NCBI GenBank assembly: GCA_023428185.1
Contig: JAEYYZ010000046.1
Location: 1-7,370, forward strand
Reading direction: 5' to 3'
Source: Actinomycetes bacterium
GTDB lineage: Bacteria; Actinomycetota; Actinomycetes; Actinomycetales; Demequinaceae
Length of the DNA: 7,370 nt
Under the pieces are notes generated by a model, which saw nothing but the letters and a program-made list of their open reading frames with translations, had not been told where the DNA came from and searched no databases. Both the position numbers and the translations under genes were made by a program. Below, in pieces: positions 1-6,189 of the stretch. Within the stretch, counting starts at the first letter, position 1. Every line of letters begins with the position of its first letter.

Positions 1-1
1 A

Positions 2-745
2 CATGCGGCGGCGGTGCCCGGCACAGATTGGGTGAGTGTGTCGCGGAGTTTTGTAGAGGGCTTGGGGCTCACCTGGAACCCGCTCACCACGCAGATCGAG
101 TCGCATGACTGGCAAGCGGAGTTGTACTCCGACGTGGCCCGCTTTGGCCGCATCCTGCACAACCTCGCCACCGACGTGTGGGCCTACATCTCGCTGGGCT
201 TCTTTGCGCAAGTGCGCGGCCAGGGCACCATCGGGTCTTCGGCCATGCCACACAAGGTCAACCCCATTCGCTTTGAGAATGCGGAGGCCAACCTCGAGAT
301 CTCCGCGGCGCTACTCGACACCTTGGCAACCACTCTGGTGACTAGCCGCATGCAGCGGGACCTAACGGACTCGACCACTCAACGCAACATCGGCGTGGCC
401 TTTGGGCACTCGCTGCTGGCGATCGACAACGTGCGGCGCGGGCTCGCTGGGCTTGATGTGAACCCCGCCGCGCTTGACGCGGATCTCGACGCCAACTGGG
501 AAGTGCTGGCCGAGCCCATTCAGTCGGCGATGCGTGCCGCTGGCATTGCAGGGGTTCCGGGGATGGACAACCCGTACGAGACCCTGCGGGATCTCACCCG
601 CGGGCGCCGAGTGGGCGCTGCAGAGGTTCGCGAGTTCGTGGCTGGGCTAGGGCTGCCAGACGACGTGGCGGCTCGGTTGACGGCGCTCAGCCCTGCCACG
701 TATGTGGGACTGGCGGAGAAGCTGGTCGACGAGTACCTGGACTAA
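2..745 (+). CDS. purB: Adenylosuccinate lyase, C-terminal part (5' end outside window)
   Basis: Adenylosuccinate lyase acts twice in purine synthesis in the cytosol, releasing fumarate from SAICAR and from adenylosuccinate. The reading frame is open from base 2 (His-Ala-Ala-Ala, then VPGTDW), so the GTG at 14 is an internal Val and not a start. About 247 residues are visible, roughly the second half of a family protein of about 460-480 residues. The fumarase/aspartase superfamily signature loop, GSSAMPHKVNP, lies at 233-265 and carries the catalytic Ser region. Other PurB hallmarks are WNPLTTQIE, SRMQRDLTDST, NWEVLAEPIQ, PYETLRDLTRGRRV and a C-terminal LSPATYVG. This resembles the E. coli-type PurB rather than the shorter Bacillus type. 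The gene ends at TAA 743-745 and converges with the sigma-factor operon. Nothing in the visible part looks damaged. Confidence 0.97.
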   Translation, partial: HAAAVPGTDWVSVSRSFVEGLGLTWNPLTTQIESHDWQAELYSDVARFGRILHNLATDVWAYISLGFFAQVRGQGTIGSSAMPHKVNPIRFENAEANLEISAALLDTLATTLVTSRMQRDLTDSTTQRNIGVAFGHSLLAIDNVRRGLAGLDVNPAALDADLDANWEVLAEPIQSAMRAAGIAGVPGMDNPYETLRDLTRGRRVGAAEVREFVAGLGLPDDVAARLTALSPATYVGLAEKLVDEYLD

Positions 746-797
746 CCCAGGAGTCAGAGCCTCGTCACTCACCCCTCGACGTAAGTCACACTGCTGT
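746..797. other. Short convergent intergenic spacer
   Basis: These 52 bases separate the 3' ends of purB (+) and the anti-sigma-like gene (-). I looked for a GC hairpin followed by a T-run in either direction and found none that is convincing. How the two converging transcripts end is not evident from the sequence. Confidence 0.5.
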
Positions 798-2111
798 CTA
801 CGGCCGCTCGAGCTTCTTCCACACGTAGAAGGTGCCGGAGTAGACACCTTGGGCGTCGTAGACTCCCGAACCCGCAACCGCGTAGAGGTCATACTCACCT
901 GTCAGCGTTTGTCCACCGGCATCGACGAACGCACCGTCAGGGTTGAGCAGAGTCGCCCACATGTCGCGCGAGGGATCAACGTTCTGCCTGTCCAAGGCGA
1001 TGTCGTAGTTCATCGCAGGGAATGGTTGCGGATCCTCGCCAACTGCGAGTGTCCCCACCACCACACCGTCCCGCACCGCAACAAAGGACGCGCCTTGCAC
1101 AAAGTAGGCACCCGGGTTGGAGTGCGACGCTTGTGAAGCGCCACCATCGAGCATGAGTTCCGGATCTCGCGCTCCACCCACCCCGCCTGTGAAGCCTGCC
1201 TGGCCGCCCAAACTATCCGCGATCGTCACGCGAGCCACCAAGTCAGTACCTGCCGCTTGTGGCGCGTCGCTGGGAACTTGGTACATCGAACGCATCGCGG
1301 CGTTTGCCTCGTCGGGGGTCAGCCACACGGGATCCTCGATGTACAGCTGGTCCGTGCCGTACTCGTCGAACGGAAACGCAAAGCCAACGGTAAAAGGGCT
1401 GCCCTCGAGGTCGAGTTGCTGCTCCGGCAGGTCTAGCGCACTAGCCGACGGAACTGGGCTTGGACTCGCGCTCTCGGACGCGACAGGCGACGGAGACAAG
1501 CAGTCGTCCGACGCTGACGGCCCGCCAGCAATGACAGTGGGCGAAGGCACTGGCGAACCGAAGTCTCGCCCAGGGGCCCCGTCGCTCTCGTCCCAGGTGG
1601 TAACCACCCAAGAGCCGTCCCCTTGGTCGGTGACGTAGAAGCCTGTGCGAGCACCACTCAAGAAGGTGACGACGTGGGTCCCGTCGGACCATGATTCGAC
1701 GGACACGCCGCTCTGGCCGTCCACAACTTCCACAACTCCGTCGGTAATCATGAGGTCCACGCGGTCGTCCGTCTGGTGACTGCTCACCTCAAAGCGCTCA
1801 CCCTCAGGCGCGGACTGCGACACCGAATCGAGCACCACAGGAGCGGCCACACTCGGCGTCGCCGTCACGCAGTCCACCCCGCCCACACTCGCAGGCCCGG
1901 CCAACGTCGCCCACGGCAACTTGGTCCCACCAAGCACCAAAGCCCCAGCGGCGAGCATCGTCCCTCCGCTGTACGCGGCGGCCCGGACTTGGCGCCGACG
2001 CTTCACACGCCCGGCCACGTCGCCGCCCCAGGCATCGGCAAACTCCTCGCCAGAGAACCGCGCAGCATCGGCCTCCACCGCAACACCCAAACGATCTTGA
2101 AGAGTGTTCAT
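798..2111 (-). CDS. Single-pass membrane protein, probable anti-sigma partner of the adjacent ECF sigma factor
   Basis: I do not recognise a named family for this 437-residue protein. Residues 1-40 are a short, charged, presumably cytosolic segment ending in KRRR. One hydrophobic segment (about 44-63) follows, then some 370 residues that should lie outside the membrane. The outer part has a first block (about 80-184, beta-like, Gly/Val-rich), a Ser/Pro linker (about 186-226) and a second block (228-437). Only two cysteines are present, C81 and C204, both in the outer part. The HxxxCxxC motif of zinc-type anti-sigma factors is absent. The ATG overlaps the sigma-factor TGA as ATGA, with GGGAGG six bases upstream, so translation is probably coupled. 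Position and topology suggest that it holds the sigma factor at the membrane and senses an envelope signal; this is inference. An alternative is a regulated membrane protein that does not bind sigma. It ends with TAG at 798-800. Confidence 0.85.
   Translation of the reverse strand: MNTLQDRLGVAVEADAARFSGEEFADAWGGDVAGRVKRRRQVRAAAYSGGTMLAAGALVLGGTKLPWATLAGPASVGGVDCVTATPSVAAPVVLDSVSQSAPEGERFEVSSHQTDDRVDLMITDGVVEVVDGQSGVSVESWSDGTHVVTFLSGARTGFYVTDQGDGSWVVTTWDESDGAPGRDFGSPVPSPTVIAGGPSASDDCLSPSPVASESASPSPVPSASALDLPEQQLDLEGSPFTVGFAFPFDEYGTDQLYIEDPVWLTPDEANAAMRSMYQVPSDAPQAAGTDLVARVTIADSLGGQAGFTGGVGGARDPELMLDGGASQASHSNPGAYFVQGASFVAVRDGVVVGTLAVGEDPQPFPAMNYDIALDRQNVDPSRDMWATLLNPDGAFVDAGGQTLTGEYDLYAVAGSGVYDAQGVYSGTFYVWKKLERP
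1437..1496 (-). repeat. Tandem 10-residue Ser/Pro repeat inside the anti-sigma-like protein
   Basis: Residues 206-225 are two consecutive ten-residue units, SPSPVASESA and SPSPVPSASA, in the linker between the two outer blocks. The codons differ strongly between units (for example TCT CCG TCG CCT against AGT CCA AGC CCA). The similarity is therefore kept at the protein level and is not a recent DNA duplication. This composition is typical of a flexible spacer. Confidence 0.6.
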
Positions 2112-2659
2112 CGTCGACCTCCCTTGGCGGGCGCAACAACCCGCACCGTGTCCCGTTCCTCACGCCAGTCGGCGTCCGTACCCAGCAAGACTGCTAGCCG
2201 CGCCGAGGCATCGGCCAAGTAGCGCTTGACCGTTCCCTCCGCCAGAGACAAGCGGGCCGCGATTTGCGGCACCGTCAGGTCGTCGTAGAAGCGCAACACA
2301 ATGCACGCCCGCTCCCGCGGAGGCAATTGCCCCAGCGCCGCGCGCACGTCCATGGCCCCGTCGCTGTCGTGACCCAACACGGCCTCCTCGAAACCCACCC
2401 CCTGCTTGTCATGAGCGTTGCGAGCTGCCCTCCTAGTTCGCAACCGATCAATGAACACGCTGGGGATGGCGCGGCGCACATACGCCTCGGCAAGGTTGAC
2501 ATTCTCGAACGTGCGCCCCTTGGAGAAGGCCCGCACCAGAGCGTCTTGCAGGATGTCCTCCGCGTCAGCATCGTTGCCCGTCAGCAACACGGCGTATGCA
2601 AGCAATCGCGGCGACCTCTCCCGCATCACTTGCTCCAACACCGGTTCCCAACGCGCCAC
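2108..2659 (-). CDS. ECF RNA polymerase sigma factor, SigE-family type
   Basis: This is an extracytoplasmic-function sigma factor that would direct RNA polymerase to a stress regulon. With the start chosen here it has 183 residues, usual for the class. Region 2 spans about residues 18-80, with LLTGNDADAEDILQDALVRAF for core binding and the region around AYVRRAIPSVFIDRLRTRR for -10 recognition. Region 4 spans about 103-157, with LPPRERACIVLRFYDDLT and a helix-turn-helix (PQIAARLSLAEGTVKRYL). The frame is open back to a GTG at 2702-2704. I prefer the GTG at 2657-2659, giving MARWEPVLEQ, because a near-perfect AAGGAGG sits five bases before it. The stop overlaps the start of the downstream membrane gene. 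It has no C-terminal SnoaL-like extension. The pairing suggests that the downstream protein holds it inactive until a signal arrives. Confidence 0.93.
   Translation of the reverse strand: MARWEPVLEQVMRERSPRLLAYAVLLTGNDADAEDILQDALVRAFSKGRTFENVNLAEAYVRRAIPSVFIDRLRTRRAARNAHDKQGVGFEEAVLGHDSDGAMDVRAALGQLPPRERACIVLRFYDDLTVPQIAARLSLAEGTVKRYLADASARLAVLLGTDADWREERDTVRVVAPAKGGRR
2118..2123 (-). promoter_or_regulatory. Ribosome binding site of the anti-sigma-like gene
   Basis: GGGAGG on the minus strand lies inside the 3' end of the sigma-factor gene, six bases before the ATG at 2111-2109. Together with the ATGA stop/start overlap it explains how the second cistron is translated. Confidence 0.7.
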
Positions 2660-2664
2660 GTCCG

Positions 2665-2671
2665 CCTCCTT
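2665..2671 (-). promoter_or_regulatory. Ribosome binding site that sets the sigma-factor start
   Basis: Read on the minus strand this is AAGGAGG, followed by CGGAC and then GTG at 2659-2657. The spacing of five and the near-perfect anti-16S match favour this GTG over the upstream GTG at 2704-2702, which would add 15 residues that do not resemble sigma-factor sequence. Confidence 0.8.
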
Positions 2672-2724
2672 ACGGCTAGTCAACAAGAGAACGGAGCCTG
2701 GCACGCGAATCGTTGGGTGCTCGT

Positions 2725-2730
2725 TAGTCT
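2725..2730 (+). promoter_or_regulatory. Possible -10 element (TAGTCT) for a near-leaderless start
   Basis: TAGTCT fits the TANNNT pattern of actinobacterial -10 boxes. A transcript starting about seven bases downstream would begin near 2737, only a few bases before the ATG at 2741. No Shine-Dalgarno-like sequence precedes that ATG, which agrees with a leader of almost no length. I see no clear -35 box. The call is tentative because a six-base pattern with three fixed positions is common. Confidence 0.35.
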
Positions 2731-2740
2731 GAGCGTGACC

Positions 2741-3574
2741 ATGGACACCACTCCCGCGCTCTCACCCTCGCCCAGCGCCGACGCTGCACTCACCTTGCCC
2801 TCGCGGCCGCGCCTTCGCGCCGAGGTGCTGATAGTGCTGGGGCTCTCCCTTGGCCAAAGTGCGGTGTACGCAGTGGTGCGGTTCATTGAGCGGCTCCAAG
2901 CCGAGACTCCCGTAGGCCAGCAGACCACCACCCTCAACCCCTCCTACTCAGGAATCGACTGGCTGGACCTCACGTATCAAGTGCTGCGCATCCTCTTTGC
3001 CCTCGTGCCGGTAGCGCTCGCCATCTACCTGCTGGGAGCGAACGGTCCGCGAGCGCTCAAGCGCCTCAAGCTCACCCGCACCAACGAGGATGGCACTCCC
3101 CGCTCGTGGTGGAGGGATCTGGCCCTGGGCGCCGGGCTGGCCGCCCTGATCGGCATCCCTGGCTTGGGCCTCTACGCCTTTGGTCGAGCCATCGGCCAGA
3201 GCGTGCGCATCAACACCAACGGGCTCCCCGACTTATGGTGGTCGGCCACCATCTTGCTTGCCTCCGCCGCCGTCGCCGGCCTGGTGGAGGAGGTCATTGT
3301 GGTGGGTTATCTCGTGACCCGGCTGCAGGATCTGGGATGGCGCGTGCCTGCGATCATCGTGGCATCGGCGCTCCTGCGAGGCACCTACCACCTCTACCAA
3401 GGCTGGCCCATGGCGCTCGGCAACGTGGTGATGGGCGTGGTGTTTGTGTGGGTGTACCTCAAGACCAAACGCTTGGCGCCGCTCATCATTGCGCACTGGC
3501 TATTGGACGCGGTCTCCTTTGTGGGCCCAGAGCTGCTCCCCGCCGAGTGGCTCGACGCGCTCAACGCCGTCTAG
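2741..3574 (+). CDS. CPBP (CAAX protease/Abi-like) family intramembrane protein
   Basis: This 277-residue multi-pass membrane protein belongs to the CPBP family, related to the Rce1-type CAAX proteases; some members cut membrane proteins and others have no proven activity. Hydrophobic segments lie at about 27-46, 80-99, 126-149, 166-189, 202-212, 225-240 and 246-262. The three family motifs are visible: the Glu pair E183-E184 (LVEEVIVVGYL), H217 in LLRGTYHLYQG, and H252 with D256 in IIAHWLLDAVS. The Arg usually found five residues after the first Glu is V188 here, so activity is uncertain. The frame is open back to 2264, but that stretch is antisense to the sigma gene and lacks membrane character. 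I chose the ATG at 2741, where protein-like sequence begins; a GTG at 2735 would add two residues. It is divergent from the sigma operon, which invites a role in processing the anti-sigma-like protein, but this is inference. Confidence 0.9.
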   Translation: MDTTPALSPSPSADAALTLPSRPRLRAEVLIVLGLSLGQSAVYAVVRFIERLQAETPVGQQTTTLNPSYSGIDWLDLTYQVLRILFALVPVALAIYLLGANGPRALKRLKLTRTNEDGTPRSWWRDLALGAGLAALIGIPGLGLYAFGRAIGQSVRINTNGLPDLWWSATILLASAAVAGLVEEVIVVGYLVTRLQDLGWRVPAIIVASALLRGTYHLYQGWPMALGNVVMGVVFVWVYLKTKRLAPLIIAHWLLDAVSFVGPELLPAEWLDALNAV

Positions 3575-3619
3575 AACACCCCAGCCGTCTAGAACACCCC
3601 CGCCACCTAAACCCACAAG
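3566..3619 (+). repeat. 18-bp tandem repeat across the stop codon of the CPBP gene
   Basis: GCCGTCTAGAACACCCC occurs at 3566-3582 and again at 3584-3600, a perfect 17-base direct repeat with an 18-base period. The first copy contains the gene's own Ala-Val-stop codons. A much weaker third unit begins at 3602 (GCCACCTAA). Because the period is a multiple of three, the stops at 3572, 3590 and 3608 (TAG, TAG, TAA) are all in the same frame. The third unit matches only about half of its positions and may be chance. Confidence 0.8.
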
Positions 3620-3632
3620 CCGCACGCGGTCA

Positions 3633-3638
3633 TAGACT
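3633..3638 (+). promoter_or_regulatory. Putative -10 element (TAGACT) of a leaderless promoter
   Basis: TAGACT is followed by exactly six bases (CACTTC) and then the ATG at 3645, which places the expected transcription start on the A of the ATG. There is no Shine-Dalgarno sequence upstream of the ATG. Both facts fit a leaderless mRNA, which is common in Actinobacteria. No convincing -35 box is visible at the usual distance. Confidence 0.45.
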
Positions 3639-3644
3639 CACTTC

Positions 3645-6176
3645 ATGGCCGCCGACGCTCCTGCCGCGCCCGACGCCGGGGGCGCCACCCCGCCGGGCGC
3701 GGACTTGACGTTGGTGATGCCCGTCTCATCCGAGGTTGAGGCTCCCGCGCGCAAGGTGCAAGTGATCGACACTCCGCAAACCCGAGTGCACCGCGTTACC
3801 GACGCGATCGCCCTGCTCGGCACGGCCATCGGCATACTCGTGGTGCTGCTCATTGGGGCGTACGCCGTGGGCACCACCGAGGGCATCACCACGGACGTGC
3901 AAGGCATCTCCGAAGTGCTGCAACGCCTGTTGGTAGCGCCCGTCAACATCTTCTCCGGGATCGTCACGTTGGTGCTGCCCGGCGTGGTGGTCATTGACTT
4001 GGCCGTGCGCCGTGAGCCCCGCCGACTGCTGGAAGTGCTGGGCGCGGCCATTCTGGGGTTCCTGTTTGCCTTGCTTGCCTTGTGGCTTGCCACGCACTAT
4101 GGCGCCGACGAACTCGTGCGCTCCTTGTCCGTGGTGCGTGACGGTGAACGCGTGGTTGCCCTACCCGCATACATCTCTGGAGTGGCCGCACTCTTGACCG
4201 CTGCGGGGCGTCGTTCCGCAAGCCGTGCCCTGGGCGTGAGTTGGAATGTGTTGTGGATCTCGCTCGCCGTGGGCGTCATCTCCGGCATCGTGACTCTGCC
4301 TGCGGCTCTCGCAACCGTGCTGGTGGGTCGGCTCGCGGGGCTCAGTTTCCGTTGGGCGCTTGGCTCCACGGCGGACCGTGCCTACGGCGATGCCCTGGTG
4401 GACGGCATCCGGCGCGCAGGGTTTGAACCTAAGTTGCTAGTGCGTGCGGACCCGTCGTCATCCTTTGCACCACCCGAACTTGATGAGGTTTCCACGGCTC
4501 TTGGTCGCACCCGCCACGGCCGCGTCTATGCGCTCAACACCGTAGAGAACCACCAGCTGTTGGTGGTGGCCCTCGATGGTGACCAGCACGTAGCTGGGTT
4601 CCTTGCCCGGTTGTGGAGTTCCATTCGTTTGCGCGGCATCAACGCTCGCGCCGATGTTTCGCTCCGGCACACAGCCGAAGCCACGGCTTTGGTTTCCTAC
4701 GCCGCTCGCAATGCGGGCGTGCGGAGCGCTCGCGTGCTGGGTATGTCGCAAGCGCGAGACACCATGATCATCGTCTACCAGCGCCCCATTGGTGTGCGAC
4801 CCCTCTCCGACACGCCCGTTGATGACATCACGGACGAGGTGCTGGACGCTGTGTGGGAGCAGGTCACCAAAGCTCACCGTGCTGGCATCTCTCACCGCTC
4901 TCTCTCTGCCGACACCGTGTTGGTCGGCTACGACGCTGCCGTGGCCGCGCCCGTGGTGTGGCTGTCCAGTTGGGAGTTCGGTGAAGTTGCCACCTCCGCA
5001 CTCGCCAAGCGCATCGACAACGCCCAAGTGGTGTCAATGCTCGCCGCCATGGTGGGAGTGGAGCGCGCGGTGGACTCTGCCTTGCGGGCGCTTAATGAGA
5101 GCGATGTGGAGCAGTTTGCGCCGCTACTTCAAGGGATTGCGCTGCCGCGCGCTACCCGAGGGGCCCTCCGTACGAGCAATACCAGCCTGAATGATGTGCG
5201 TTCCAAAATCGTGGAACGCTTGCCGGTGGCGGAGCTCGAGCGCGAGAACATTACTCGTTTTGGTTTGCGCACGGTGCTGCTGCTGATCTTGGGTGTAGTG
5301 GCCGTGGCGATTGTGCTCACCAGTTTCAATACGCAGCAAGTCATCGATGCTGTGCAACGCGCCAACCCGTGGTGGCTGCTGGTGGCACTGGGATGGTCGC
5401 TTCTGAGTTTCTTTGGCGCCACTTTGGCGATGATGGCATTCAGCCCTGTGAAGTTGCCCTGGAATCGGGTATTGCTGGTTCAAGTGGCGGCGGCTTACGT
5501 AGCGCTCGCGGTGCCCGCGGGCGTGGGTCCCGCTGCCATGAACTTGAGGCTTCTCACCAAACGCAATGTCGCCACGCCGCTTGCCGCAGCCACCGTGGCG
5601 CTGGTGCAGGTCAGTGGCATCGTCGTCACGCTACTGGGACTGGTTGCATTGACGTTGGCCACCGGCTCCCAAGGCACGTTGGCGCGGCTTCCGAGCACAG
5701 CAATTCTCATTGGCGTGGGTGTCACTGCCGCCGTGATTGCAGCGGCTTTGGTGTTGCCAGGTGTGCGTCATTGGGCGGGCAAGCGCATCATGCCCATGGT
5801 GCGCCAAACGTGGCCTCGCTTGTCTGAAGTTCTCGGGCAGCCGTGGCGACTGGCTCTTGGTCTCGCAGGCAATTTGGTACTCACCGTCGCGTTCGTGGGG
5901 GCATTTCACAGTGTGCTTCAAGCTTTTGGCCAAGACTTGCCCATCATTGACGTGGCCATCGTGTTCTTCTTGTCCAACGCCGTGGCGGCCGCCATACCCA
6001 CGCCCGGTGGTATCGGCGCGATTGACCTCGCACTTTTGACCGGCTTGGTGACCGCTGGTGTTCCTGCGGGTGTCGCGCCGTCCGCGGCGCTGGTGTACCG
6101 CCTCATCGCCTACTGGATTCGTATACCCATGGGGTTTGTCGCCATGAAGTACCTCCAGCGCAAGGGTGAGTTGTAA
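3645..6176 (+). CDS. Flippase-like membrane protein with degenerate kinase-like central domain and C-terminal LPG_synthase_TM domain
   Basis: This 843-residue protein has three parts. A Pro/Ala-rich tail (1-50) leads into membrane segments at about 52-75, 96-120, 130-150, 172-188 and 198-230. A soluble region (about 240-535) resembles a protein-kinase or aminoglycoside-phosphotransferase fold; HRAGISHRSLSADTVLVG stands where kinases have HxxxIxHRDLxxxNVLV. The catalytic Asp is S419, the metal-binding Asn is T424, the VAIK-type Lys position is probably V307 or V308, and the DFG region reads SSWEFG (441-446). It is therefore probably a pseudokinase. Residues 540-835 are a multi-pass UPF0104/LPG_synthase_TM domain (as in YbhN, AglD and the MprF flippase part), with the typical IPTPGGIGAIDLALLTGL late in the domain. 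The soluble LPG-synthase domain of MprF is absent. The likely role is lipid or glycolipid handling at the membrane; the substrate is unknown. Its start follows a TAGACT box, and the next gene begins 13 bases after its stop. Confidence 0.85.
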   Translation: MAADAPAAPDAGGATPPGADLTLVMPVSSEVEAPARKVQVIDTPQTRVHRVTDAIALLGTAIGILVVLLIGAYAVGTTEGITTDVQGISEVLQRLLVAPVNIFSGIVTLVLPGVVVIDLAVRREPRRLLEVLGAAILGFLFALLALWLATHYGADELVRSLSVVRDGERVVALPAYISGVAALLTAAGRRSASRALGVSWNVLWISLAVGVISGIVTLPAALATVLVGRLAGLSFRWALGSTADRAYGDALVDGIRRAGFEPKLLVRADPSSSFAPPELDEVSTALGRTRHGRVYALNTVENHQLLVVALDGDQHVAGFLARLWSSIRLRGINARADVSLRHTAEATALVSYAARNAGVRSARVLGMSQARDTMIIVYQRPIGVRPLSDTPVDDITDEVLDAVWEQVTKAHRAGISHRSLSADTVLVGYDAAVAAPVVWLSSWEFGEVATSALAKRIDNAQVVSMLAAMVGVERAVDSALRALNESDVEQFAPLLQGIALPRATRGALRTSNTSLNDVRSKIVERLPVAELERENITRFGLRTVLLLILGVVAVAIVLTSFNTQQVIDAVQRANPWWLLVALGWSLLSFFGATLAMMAFSPVKLPWNRVLLVQVAAAYVALAVPAGVGPAAMNLRLLTKRNVATPLAAATVALVQVSGIVVTLLGLVALTLATGSQGTLARLPSTAILIGVGVTAAVIAAALVLPGVRHWAGKRIMPMVRQTWPRLSEVLGQPWRLALGLAGNLVLTVAFVGAFHSVLQAFGQDLPIIDVAIVFFLSNAVAAAIPTPGGIGAIDLALLTGLVTAGVPAGVAPSAALVYRLIAYWIRIPMGFVAMKYLQRKGEL

Positions 6177-6189
6177 GGGCGGTGGAGCG

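Noticed and set aside
14..16. GTG at 14 as the start of a 243-residue protein
   Set aside because: The frame is open to the window edge and the preceding residues (HAAA) continue the PurB alignment, so this Val is internal.
1117..1638. 173-residue open frame on the plus strand opposite the anti-sigma-like gene
   Set aside because: It is the mirror of a Ser/Pro-rich coding region in GC-rich DNA, shows no recognisable domain and has no ribosome site. The minus-strand gene fits operon structure far better.
2660..2704. Longer sigma factor starting at GTG 2704
   Set aside because: The internal GTG at 2659 has AAGGAGG five bases before it, and the extra 15 residues are not sigma-like. The upstream GTG has no comparable ribosome site.
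2264..2740. Upstream extension of the CPBP reading frame, which would add 159 residues
   Set aside because: It lies antisense over the sigma-factor gene, its translation is rich in Arg, Gln and His with no family resemblance, and membrane-protein sequence begins only after the ATG at 2741.
2672..2740. Possible ECF-type self-regulated promoter (AAC and CGT about 17 bases apart on the minus strand) before the sigma gene
   Set aside because: At least two alternative AAC/CGT pairings exist in the same 70 bases, and three-base matches are expected by chance. No GGAAC-like -35 box is present.
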